A DNA stretch of 31,303 nucleotides from CAZVEV01 sp964625865 (GTDB lineage: Bacteria; Planctomycetota; Phycisphaerae; SM23-33), in contig CAZVEV010000039.1 in assembly GCA_964625865.1 (NCBI GenBank), positions 1 to 31,303 of the forward strand. The letters are read 5' to 3'. The position numbers and the translations under genes were made by a program. Under the pieces are notes generated by a model that did no database searches, had not been told where the DNA came from, and was given only the letters and a program-made list of their open reading frames with translations. This document shows positions 16,552 through 24,220 of this stretch, one piece after another. Each line of letters begins with the position of its first letter. The first letter of the stretch is position 1.

Positions 16552-16922
16552 ACTTACGCCTTGGTCGCCCCGGCGAACAGACCAACCGCCGGTCATACAC
16601 GGAAGATCGGCTCGTCCAACAGTCCTGTTGGCCACGACGGCTCAGTGTGCCCCCAGACCGATCCCATCCCTGAAGAACGCCGCCGATGGTATCAGAGGGC
16701 GGGGCCGTCTTCAAGGTCCGCGCCGACCCGGTGGGCCGAGGGGATCGCCTGATCGTCAATCCTCTCAGTCTCATGATCCGCGCAATCCCCGTCCTCCGGT
16801 GAGTGTGTGCAGTTGTCCGCCTCGACTGAATCACACCCGCCAGAGAATCAGGTCACACACCGGCCCGTCCATTGCGTGGCGAGGGGTGGCGTGGCACGAG
16901 GCCCTGTGGTATAGGTGTCGGC
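16552..16922. other. Divergent intergenic region
   Basis: 371 bp between the amidotransferase gene (-) and the GT-C glycosyltransferase gene (+). The left part carries the amidotransferase promoter and palindrome. On the right I see only a TATAGG near 16911 without a good -35 box, and a short hairpin over the start codon at 16914-16930. No gene is visible. Confidence 0.5.
16592..16631 (-). promoter_or_regulatory. Candidate amidotransferase promoter with palindromic operator
   Basis: On the minus strand TTGGAC (16614-16619), a 16-nt spacer and TATGAC (16592-16597) make a moderate sigma70 promoter with a leader of about 35 nt. A perfect palindrome, CCAACAG-TC-CTGTTGG (16616-16631), overlaps the -35 box, where a repressor or activator dimer could bind. 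Confidence 0.45.
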
Positions 16923-16930
16923 ATGACACC
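16914..16930 (+). promoter_or_regulatory. Hairpin enclosing the start codon of the GT-C gene
   Basis: GGTGTC (16914-16919) pairs perfectly with GACACC (16925-16930) around the 5-nt loop GGCAT. The ATG (16923-16925) lies in the loop and closing pair. In the mRNA this would mask the initiation site. Confidence 0.4.
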
Positions 16931-18563
16931 GTCCATGGAAGAACCGCTGCCCATTGCCCCCTCCGCGCCGGGCCGAGGAAGACGCCTGGCGGCCTTGGTG
17001 GGAGTGTTGATCTTGTGTGGGGCCCTGCGTCTGTGGCTGGTGGCCCACAGTGACCTCATCGCGCGGGACGGGACGGCCTTGGTCGCCAGCGCGAAGCGAT
17101 TCGACCGGGACGCAGTGGGCGAGATCAAGACCAGCCTGTTCCATCCGGCGTATCCTGCATCGATCGTGGGCGTTCGGCGCGTCCTTCTGGCGTGTGGCGC
17201 CGACGCCGAACAGGTCTGGACGTGGGACCTGTCGGGGCAGGTGGTCTCGCTGGGTGCCGCCCTGCTGGCCACGCTGGGGCTGTGGCTCTTTGCCGAGCGC
17301 CTGTTGAACTGGCCCATCGCGTTCGTGAGCGTCCTGCTGATGAGTCTGACGCGGAAATGGTCGGCCCTCGGCGCCGACGTGCTGGCCGATGCCCTGGCGA
17401 TCTGCTTTCAGGTCTGGGGGGCCCTGCTGGCGCTGATCGCAGCCGAGCGTCTGGCGGATGGCCGCAAGCGTGCCCTGGCCTGGGCCGCCGGCGTCGGGGT
17501 CCTGACGGCCGCGGCGTATCTCGTCCGCCCCGAGGCCATCTTCATCGGTCCCGTGGCGGCCTCGCTGTGGCTGGCAAACATCGCCAGGAAGCGAGCCCCG
17601 TGGCGATTGTCCCTGGCGGTAGTCCTGCTGGCGGCCCTCACCGCAGCCCTGTGCGCGGGACCCTACATGCTCACGATCGGCGCTTTCTCACGCAAAACCA
17701 GCGTCCTGAAGTTCCTGCCGCCTCCGGCAGCATCTCCGACCGCCGCGTCGGTCTGGCCCCTTGCCGCCAGTGCGGGCGACTCGGGCGTCCACCAGATCAT
17801 CGATCAGTTGACCATCTCGCTGCACCTGATCCTGTCCGTACTCGCATTGGTGTGCGTGGTGACGTGGCTGAGCACGCGAGTCCGTCGGCTTCGGACTCCG
17901 GACCGCGTGCGCATCTTCCCCTCGTGCGATGGCGTGATTCTGATGCTCGCCGCGGTGGCCCTGCCCGCCGGGCCGCTGATTCACTACGCCCACATACAGA
18001 AGCTCTCCCACCGATACCTGATGTTCCAGGCCCTGCTGCTGTCTCCACTTGCCGGCGCGGGGCTGACCATTCTGGGCCAATACCTCCAGATCGCCGCCGA
18101 CAGGCTCGGGCGTCCCGTCCGCCAAGCCCAAACCGTCTTCGCCGTGATCGTGGCTGCACTGGCGGCGGGGCTGATGGCTCACTCGCTTCGCCCGCTCCAC
18201 CAGGGCAAGGGCAACTTCCGCACGGCAGCGGCCTTCGTGCGGGAGATCACCACACCGGACGACTTCGTCGCATCGACCGAGCCGTGGATCCTGCATTACG
18301 GCGGCCGACCCGGATGGTACATGCAGAACAAGTACCTCACGCGTCCCGGCTCGCTCCCGCGTTTCCTCCGCAACTACAATGTGACTCACTTCGTCTTCTG
18401 CAGGCACAGGAATCCCAAGGAGGGCGAACTGGAGGTGGAACTCGACACGCCGCACCTGGCCCATCTTCGAACATTTCCCCCGAGCGACCGGTCGGGCACG
18501 ACCATCATCGTCTATCGCGTGGAACGCGGCGAGTGGGGGCCCAGAACGCCGAAGAGACCGTAG
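16923..18563 (+). CDS. GT-C fold membrane glycosyltransferase (ArnT/PMT-like)
   Basis: A 546-residue polytopic membrane protein. After a short cytoplasmic N terminus the first helix (about 21-40) is followed by HSDLIARDGTALVASAKRF, the extracytoplasmic loop with an acidic residue that in ArnT/PMT-like (GT39, GT83) enzymes serves catalysis. About nine to eleven hydrophobic segments follow. From about residue 420 a soluble C-terminal domain faces the outside (NFRTAAAFVREITTPDDFV ...). Such enzymes take a sugar from polyprenyl phosphate and add it to a lipid or glycan on the outer side of the inner membrane. It is the only plus-strand gene inside the cluster, and it ends 14 bp from the convergent phosphatase gene. 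Start: ATG at 16923 with AGGTG upstream; the open frame to 16872 is less likely. Donor and acceptor are unknown. Confidence 0.82.
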   Translation: MTPSMEEPLPIAPSAPGRGRRLAALVGVLILCGALRLWLVAHSDLIARDGTALVASAKRFDRDAVGEIKTSLFHPAYPASIVGVRRVLLACGADAEQVWTWDLSGQVVSLGAALLATLGLWLFAERLLNWPIAFVSVLLMSLTRKWSALGADVLADALAICFQVWGALLALIAAERLADGRKRALAWAAGVGVLTAAAYLVRPEAIFIGPVAASLWLANIARKRAPWRLSLAVVLLAALTAALCAGPYMLTIGAFSRKTSVLKFLPPPAASPTAASVWPLAASAGDSGVHQIIDQLTISLHLILSVLALVCVVTWLSTRVRRLRTPDRVRIFPSCDGVILMLAAVALPAGPLIHYAHIQKLSHRYLMFQALLLSPLAGAGLTILGQYLQIAADRLGRPVRQAQTVFAVIVAALAAGLMAHSLRPLHQGKGNFRTAAAFVREITTPDDFVASTEPWILHYGGRPGWYMQNKYLTRPGSLPRFLRNYNVTHFVFCRHRNPKEGELEVELDTPHLAHLRTFPPSDRSGTTIIVYRVERGEWGPRTPKRP

Positions 18564-18577
18564 TGGGCCGACCTGTT

Positions 18578-19633
18578 TCAGTTCGTCGGCGCGGGGCGGG
18601 ACGCTGCCGGCGGCTCGACAATCAGTTCGCAGGAGGGCACGGGCGACCCTTCGCGGCCAAACAGCGTGCCCCGATCATCTTGTGCGTATACATCCAGATG
18701 GAAGAGGCGTCTGCCCGGCTTCTTCGGCGCGGGGAATCGATGCACAAGGTGGACACGGCTTCCGGGGGCAATGTCTCGTCTCGGGAAGATCGTCGCCGTG
18801 CCGGTCTGCGAGCCGTCTTCGGGCCAAGGCCCCGTGCGCGGTCCCCAGTACGCGCAGAACCTGAACGAAATGTCCGTTCGGCTTGCGGGGATTGTCTGGC
18901 CAGACCGATTCGTAATCGTCACGGGAATCTCGACAACACCGCCGGGACTGGCCCTGACCGTCTCCGGCGCGGAGATGTCGATGAGGTAGTAGTACGGATG
19001 GTACGTCGTCACAGCCCACCGGCGGAACGCCTCCCACCCGCCTGTCGAGACGCCTTGACGCGTGCAGTAGTCCTCGTACTCGGAGAACAGTCCGGCCACC
19101 CCGTCATCGGTGGCCCCCCGGCCGAAGTACTTCCACGACAGGTGCTCGCGGGCATCGTCGTAGGTCTCACCCCCGATCGCCATCGCCGCAATGACGCTGG
19201 CCATGCCGCTACGGTCAATACCATCCCTGCAGTGCAGCAAGATGGGCCTTTGAGCCTTCTCAATCGCCTCGATGAGTTCCTTCAGCACGGGAGTTCCCGG
19301 CAGACGCGACGCGGTGAGGCGGATGTCGATCATTGTCACACCCGCCTCTTCGAGGGTCTCGCGCTCGGTCTGGTAGAATGGCAGGTGCGTTTGGCCCCGG
19401 AGATTGATCACCGTTTTCAGGCCATAGCGTGAGATCCAGTCCTTAAGCTCACCGGCGCTGGGTTGAGCAGAGCGATACACCTGCCCCTCCGTAACGGTGC
19501 GGAAATTCCCCGTTCCATAGAGCAGATAAAGACAGTAGGCCCCACAGACACACGCCGCAATCGCCAGGGGCAGCACCAACGACTTGATGAACCGTCGCGG
19601 CCGGATTGGGGATTCGTGGGCGTTTCTCGACAT
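18578..19633 (-). CDS. Membrane-anchored dual-specificity-type (Cys-based) phosphatase with C-terminal beta domain
   Basis: A 351-residue protein. A basic N terminus (RPRRFIK) and one transmembrane helix (about 19-39) are followed by VYRSAQPS (52-59), a common opening of DSP/PTP-like phosphatases. The P-loop HCRDGIDRSG (134-143) has the catalytic Cys135 and Arg141. From about residue 225 a beta-rich domain (APETVRASPGGVVEIPVTIT ...) resembles an immunoglobulin-like fold. By the positive-inside rule the catalytic domain lies outside the cytoplasm, which is unusual for this class. Family enzymes hydrolyse phosphoprotein, phosphosugar or phospholipid esters. In this cluster a lipid-linked or glycan phosphate is a possible substrate, but that is inference. 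Start: ATG at 19633; a TTG at 19636 is in frame directly before it. It lies 67 bp after the WecA-type gene and is likely co-transcribed with it. Confidence 0.85.
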   Translation of the reverse strand: MSRNAHESPIRPRRFIKSLVLPLAIAACVCGAYCLYLLYGTGNFRTVTEGQVYRSAQPSAGELKDWISRYGLKTVINLRGQTHLPFYQTERETLEEAGVTMIDIRLTASRLPGTPVLKELIEAIEKAQRPILLHCRDGIDRSGMASVIAAMAIGGETYDDAREHLSWKYFGRGATDDGVAGLFSEYEDYCTRQGVSTGGWEAFRRWAVTTYHPYYYLIDISAPETVRASPGGVVEIPVTITNRSGQTIPASRTDISFRFCAYWGPRTGPWPEDGSQTGTATIFPRRDIAPGSRVHLVHRFPAPKKPGRRLFHLDVYAQDDRGTLFGREGSPVPSCELIVEPPAASRPAPTN

Positions 19634-19700
19634 CAACGCGCCATACTATCAAGCCGCTCCGGCACAGTCAACTTGCAGGGCGGGCGCCCCAGATGCCCTT

Positions 19701-21317
19701 TCAGGAAACGCCGGCGGATCGAGGACCGCGGGCGGCGGCAACACTCTCGGGGACACTGACGTATGCACCGTCATCGGCCTCGCCCTCGGCGCCAATGGCA
19801 GAGGCATCGAGACCTTCAGCCAGCGCCAGTGTCTCGATTCGCAGAGCATCCTGCCCGGGGCGGTCCGGCAAGTCGGCCGGACTGTGCTCGTCCATCAGCC
19901 TGCCGAACAACGTCAGGCGGCTTCCCGCCGTCTCCAGCGAGCCGTTGACGGGAATGTCGATACTCGCGCGCACCGTCTCGCCGTCGGGCCAATGGCGCAC
20001 CGGCAGGGTCAGGTGGACGGCCCGCCCGTTGCCCCCATTGCCCCGGTGTCCCGGAAGATGCCACTGCAACTGGCGGGTCTCGCCGCTGTCATACTGAACC
20101 TGGACGCAGATGCGTGCGAAGCCGAGGTGTCTTCCGGCGCGGCGCACGACGCGCCACCACTGCGGGATGGTTGTGGCCTCACGAAGGCGCAACTGCATCT
20201 CTTCGAACGTCCGCCTTCGGGCCCGGGCCTCCCTGGACATCGCCAGATTGCGCTTCAATGCCGCCAACGCCTCGCGGAACCGGATAGCGCCCAGAACGTG
20301 AAACAGCAAGATCAGCCCCACCACGCCGCTTGAGAAGATCGCCAGACGCACCACGCCGGTGGTCACGACCATCAACAATCCCAGCAGGCCCGAGACCAGA
20401 CTGACGGCGTACAGCGCGAGAACGGCCCCGCGATGGCTCCAACCGGAGTCCATGAGCCTGTGGTGCGTGTGACACCGGTCGGGGGCGAACAGAGACCGAC
20501 GATCGAGCATTCGCCGCATGATGCTGAAGAACGTGTCGAAGAACGGTACGCCCAGGGCCAACACCGCCAGGGCCATCCCCACCAGTGTTCCACTCTGCTG
20601 GGCCGACATGACGCTGACAGTGGCAAGCAGGAATCCGATGAACATGCTGCCGCAGTCGCCCAGGAAGACCTTGGCGGGGTTGAAGTTGAAGAAGAGAAAG
20701 CCCGACAGGGCGCCCAGCATGGCCAGCATCACCAAGGCCACCGCTGTCTGTCCGGCAACGAAGGCAAATGTCGCGATGACGGCACAGGCGACGGCCGAGG
20801 TCCCCGAGGCCAGACCGTCCAGGCCGTCAATCAGATTCACCGCATTGGTGATTCCCACCAGCCAGAGCATCGTCAACGGCCAGGACAACCAGCCGAACTC
20901 CAGGTAGAACAACCCTTCGACGCCGATACTCTCGATACGCACGCCGCACGCACACACACACAGCGCCGCGACGATCTGCCCCAGGAACTTCAGTCGCGCC
21001 CGCAACCGCCAGATGTCGTCGGCCAGCCCGATCAGGAAGATCAACGCCCCGGTGCCGAGCAGGATCATCACATCCGTGTAGGCATGTGGCTTGCCAAGTC
21101 CACGCCCAATCTCCGGGTCCGCTACCGCAGAGAGCCCCAGCGCCGCCAATACGGCCAGCACTACCGCCAACCCGCCCAGGCGGGGAACGACGCGGGCATG
21201 GACTTTGCGCGTACCGGGACGGTCGACGGCCCCTATCGCAACGGCCAGTCGCATAAAGACCGGCGTAGCGATCAGGACCGCGAAGGCTGCAGTCGCATAT
21301 GCTATCCCATAGCCCAT
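19701..21317 (-). CDS. WecA/TagO-type polyprenyl-phosphate sugar-1-phosphate transferase with C-terminal extension
   Basis: A 538-residue protein. Residues 1 to about 345 form the polytopic MraY/WecA/TagO domain: VHARVVPRLGG (39-49), the Mg-binding Asp pair in LADD (98-101), NAVNLIDGLDGLASG (158-172), FNPAKVFLGDCGS (212-224) and the cytoplasmic HTHHRL (283-288). Family enzymes transfer HexNAc-1-phosphate from UDP-HexNAc to undecaprenyl phosphate, starting a glycan. Usual members have about 320-380 residues. Here another 180 residues follow a basic helix (RNLAMSREARARRR), with WRVVRRAGRHLGFARICVQV suggesting a soluble alpha/beta or GAF-like module on the cytoplasmic side. The ATG at 21317 has a GGGCGGGTG sequence upstream and begins the first helix. 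It is the second initiating enzyme of the cluster besides the PglC-type one. Confidence 0.9.
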   Translation of the reverse strand: MGYGIAYATAAFAVLIATPVFMRLAVAIGAVDRPGTRKVHARVVPRLGGLAVVLAVLAALGLSAVADPEIGRGLGKPHAYTDVMILLGTGALIFLIGLADDIWRLRARLKFLGQIVAALCVCACGVRIESIGVEGLFYLEFGWLSWPLTMLWLVGITNAVNLIDGLDGLASGTSAVACAVIATFAFVAGQTAVALVMLAMLGALSGFLFFNFNPAKVFLGDCGSMFIGFLLATVSVMSAQQSGTLVGMALAVLALGVPFFDTFFSIMRRMLDRRSLFAPDRCHTHHRLMDSGWSHRGAVLALYAVSLVSGLLGLLMVVTTGVVRLAIFSSGVVGLILLFHVLGAIRFREALAALKRNLAMSREARARRRTFEEMQLRLREATTIPQWWRVVRRAGRHLGFARICVQVQYDSGETRQLQWHLPGHRGNGGNGRAVHLTLPVRHWPDGETVRASIDIPVNGSLETAGSRLTLFGRLMDEHSPADLPDRPGQDALRIETLALAEGLDASAIGAEGEADDGAYVSVPESVAAARGPRSAGVS

Positions 21318-21410
21318 ATTCACCCGCCCTTCGACACGTCCAGAGCGCCCTGTTGCACTTGCCAGATCATCCTTGAAATGGCCCACCCGTTAGGACCACC
21401 GATCATGATA

Positions 21411-21438
21411 AGTATAGGTAGACCCATGGGCGAATCAA
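21411..21438 (-). promoter_or_regulatory. Candidate promoter of the WecA-type gene
   Basis: On the minus strand TTGATT (21433-21438) and TATACT (21411-21416; five of six to consensus) are separated by 16 nt. The leader to the ATG at 21317 is about 85 nt. Confidence 0.55.
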
Positions 21439-21663
21439 GATGGAACTGCACGAATGGCACAGATTCTTTTGGAGACAGCGGCCCAACGTTCACCGCTGGA
21501 GGACCCGTCTGAGCGTCATGAGCGTCCCGACTGGAGACGGGCCCTGACGCGTCCCCGGCCCCCACCGCCTGCCGAAAACGCCCCACGGGAGGAGACGACC
21601 TTCCCCCGCGGAGGTCCGATACGACACTTGGTCAGGCGTTGCGCGCCGAGGACGGGGCGACAA

Positions 21664-21710
21664 ACCGGTCAAGACCGGTCCTTGAGATGGCGCGCGGGCG
21701 ATACTACAAT
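21664..21710 (+). promoter_or_regulatory. Sigma70-type promoter of the GT-toroid operon with phased upstream repeats
   Basis: TTGAGA (21682-21687) and TACAAT (21705-21710) are exactly 17 nt apart, and both are five of six to consensus. Just upstream, ACCGGTC occurs at 21664-21670 and again at 21674-21680, a spacing of 10 bp or one helical turn. This is the arrangement expected for a class II activator or a cooperative repressor. The leader is about 55 nt. Confidence 0.65.
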
Positions 21711-21772
21711 CGGATGGCCGTGAAACACACGTGAGTAGACGACATGATGACATCCGTCACAGGGACCCTCAT

Positions 21773-24220
21773 ATGACACCAAGCCGATCTCTGCTTCGAC
21801 GTGCCCCCATCGCCTTCGTCAGCGACTATCTGCCCAGATGCTGCGGCATCGCGACCTTCACCCACGACGTGTGCGAGGCGGTGGCCTTGCAGGGCGAGGC
21901 CAACCACGACGTGTTTGCCGTGGCCACCAACGACATCCCCGAAGGGTATCCGTACCCCCCTCGCGTCCGGTTCGAGATCCGCCAGTCCATCCAGGCCGAC
22001 TATCGCCTGGCCGCCGAGTTTCTCAACGTCAACCAGGTCTCGACGGTCTGTCTGCAACACGAATACGGCATCTTCGGCGGAACGTGCGGCTCGCACATTC
22101 TGGCCCTGCTCAAGCGACTGCGCCGCCCGCTGGTGACCACGCTGCACACCGTGCTGAAGGACCCGGATGACGATCAACTGCTCGTCCTGAAGGAAATCAC
22201 CCGCATCTCCAGCCGCGTGGTCGTCATGAGCGATCTGGCCCACGAGATGCTCCACGAGGTCTACGACGTACCGCTCGAGAAGATCGCCAAGATCCATCAT
22301 GGCATTCCGGACGTCCCATTCATCGACGCGAGTTTCTACAAGGACCAGTTCGGCGTCGAGGGCAGGAAGGTGATGCTGACGTTCGGCCTGCTCTCGCCCG
22401 GCAAGGGGCTCGAGTACGCCATCGAGGCCCTGCCCGATATCGTCGCCAAACACCCGGACGTCGTTTACATCATCCTTGGCGCCACCCACCCGCACATCAA
22501 ACGCGAGAGCGGCGAGGAATACCGCAACGGCCTGGTGCGCCTGGCCAGTGAACTCGGCGTCAAGGACAACGTCATCTTCCAGAACCGGTTCGTCGCGCTG
22601 TCGGAACTGTGCGAGTTCCTCGGCGCCGCCGACCTGTACGTCACGCCGTATCTCAACGAGGCGCAGATCACCTCGGGCACGCTGGCCTACGCCCTGGGGG
22701 CGGGCAAGGCCACCATCTCCACCCCCTACTGGTACGCCAAGGAGATGCTCGACGACGGGCGAGGCCGACTCGTGCCCTTCCGCGACGCCGACGCGATCGC
22801 CGAACAGGCCATCGACCTGCTCGACCACGAAAACGACCGCCACGCCATGCGGAAACGCGCCTACACGTTCTGCCGCCGGATGCTCTGGAAACGGGTCGCC
22901 CAGGACTACCTCGACGTGTTCGACGAGGCCGGCGAGGCCTGGCTGGAGAATCGCCACCTGGTGGCCGTCCCGAAGGCCGCCGCAGACGACGAGACTGACA
23001 AGCAGGACGACGAACTGCCCGAGGTGGACCTGCGCCACCTGCGGACGTTGACCGATGACACGGGCATCATCCAGCACGCGACGTACTCCACCCCGGACCG
23101 CAGCCACGGCTACTGCACCGACGACAACGCCCGGGCCCTGATCGCCACCGTCATGTACTGGGACCAGACGCACGAGAACTCCGTCCTGGACCTGATGCAG
23201 ACCTACCTGTCGTTCCTGAACCACGCCCTGGACGAGAAGCTCGGACGGTTCAGGAACTTCATGACGTACGATCGCACGTGGTCCGAGGTCATCGGCTCGG
23301 AGGACAGCCATGCCCGCGCCCTGTGGGGGCTGGGCATGGGCGTGGCGCTGTGCCCGCACGAATCGATGATCGCACTGGCCACGCGCCTGTTCCTCCACGG
23401 CCTGGCGGCGGTGGAGAACTTCTCCTCGCCGAGGGCGTGGGCATTTTCCATCGTCGGAATCCACGCGTATCTGCGGCGATACGGAGGCGACAGCGCCGCC
23501 CGCCGCACCCGCGCCGTGCTGACCGAGAGGCTGGCGGGCCACTTCTCCCATCACATGACGCCCGAGTGGCCCTGGTGCGAGGACGTGGTGACCTACGCCA
23601 ACGCCAAGCTCTCCCACGCCCTGCTGATGAGCGGCAAGTGGCTCAATCGTGGCGAGATCATCGACATCGGCAAGGCCTCGCTCCAATGGCTGGTCGACAT
23701 TCAGACCACCGACAGCCACATGCTCTCGATCATCGGCACCAACGGCTGGTTCTCGCGCGGCGGGGCCAGGGCACAGTTCGACCAGCAGCCGATCGAGGCC
23801 CACGCGCTGGTGGAGGCCTGCATCGAGGCGTTTCGCGTCACGCGAGAGAAGCACTGGCTCTCGTGCGCCAGGCGGGCGTTCAACTGGTTCCTCGGCGACA
23901 ACGATCTTCGCACGCCGATATACGACTTCACCACCGCCGGATGCCGCGACGGGCTTCACAGCGATCGCGTCAATGAGAACCAGGGCGCCGAGAGCACGCT
24001 GGCCTGGCTGCTGAGCCTTTTGTCGATGTACGATCTGCAAATGGAGCAAACTTTGGGGCATCTTCCTGCCGATAAGTCTGGTGAACAGAGGCCGGTACGA
24101 CGGCCGATAGGCCCCGGACAACCTGTAGTTACACCAGAGAAAGTAAGGAAGCATGCCAGCACCAATAGTGATGGTCAGCAGTTATCCCCCACGGCTGTGC
24201 GGGATAGGGACGTTCTGTGA
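21773..24220 (+). CDS. GT-B glycosyltransferase fused to a glycosidase-like alpha/alpha-toroid domain
   Basis: An 815-residue two-domain protein. Residues 1 to about 400 form a GT4-like GT-B fold. It opens with IAFVSDYLPRCCGIATFTHD, the PPRxCGIATFT-type loop of a distinct GT group, and carries FGLLSPGKGLEYAIEAL and, in place of the EGF..E signature, NEAQITSGTLAYALGAGK. A charged linker (about 395-415) leads to residues 415-755, which are helix-rich with repeated aromatic and acidic motifs (TPDRSHGYCTDDNARAL, FMTYDRTW, SEDSHARALWGLG, EWPWCEDVVTYANAK). This resembles six-hairpin glycosidases and related toroids. The last 60 residues are low-complexity. ATG at 21773 is preferred; a GTG at 21731 is possible. 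The 3' end overlaps the next gene by 68 bp. It may build and trim or sense the same glycan; the substrate is unknown. Confidence 0.82.
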   Translation: MTPSRSLLRRAPIAFVSDYLPRCCGIATFTHDVCEAVALQGEANHDVFAVATNDIPEGYPYPPRVRFEIRQSIQADYRLAAEFLNVNQVSTVCLQHEYGIFGGTCGSHILALLKRLRRPLVTTLHTVLKDPDDDQLLVLKEITRISSRVVVMSDLAHEMLHEVYDVPLEKIAKIHHGIPDVPFIDASFYKDQFGVEGRKVMLTFGLLSPGKGLEYAIEALPDIVAKHPDVVYIILGATHPHIKRESGEEYRNGLVRLASELGVKDNVIFQNRFVALSELCEFLGAADLYVTPYLNEAQITSGTLAYALGAGKATISTPYWYAKEMLDDGRGRLVPFRDADAIAEQAIDLLDHENDRHAMRKRAYTFCRRMLWKRVAQDYLDVFDEAGEAWLENRHLVAVPKAAADDETDKQDDELPEVDLRHLRTLTDDTGIIQHATYSTPDRSHGYCTDDNARALIATVMYWDQTHENSVLDLMQTYLSFLNHALDEKLGRFRNFMTYDRTWSEVIGSEDSHARALWGLGMGVALCPHESMIALATRLFLHGLAAVENFSSPRAWAFSIVGIHAYLRRYGGDSAARRTRAVLTERLAGHFSHHMTPEWPWCEDVVTYANAKLSHALLMSGKWLNRGEIIDIGKASLQWLVDIQTTDSHMLSIIGTNGWFSRGGARAQFDQQPIEAHALVEACIEAFRVTREKHWLSCARRAFNWFLGDNDLRTPIYDFTTAGCRDGLHSDRVNENQGAESTLAWLLSLLSMYDLQMEQTLGHLPADKSGEQRPVRRPIGPGQPVVTPEKVRKHASTNSDGQQLSPTAVRDRDVL

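Larger units (their letters stand above)
21318..21772. other. Divergent intergenic region with two promoters
   Basis: 455 bp between the WecA-type gene (-) and the GT-toroid gene (+). It carries a promoter for each (21411-21438 minus, 21682-21710 plus). The middle, about 21440-21660, shows no gene or clear repeat. Confidence 0.5.

Noticed and set aside
17192..19432. 746-codon open frame across the GT-C and phosphatase genes
   Set aside because: It overlaps two convergent, well-supported genes and is Arg/Gly/Pro-rich without motif.
21704..24154. 816-codon open frame antisense to the GT-toroid gene
   Set aside because: It mirrors the codon structure of the plus-strand gene, has low-complexity Val/Gly/Asp/Arg composition and no motif; a shadow frame typical of high-GC DNA.
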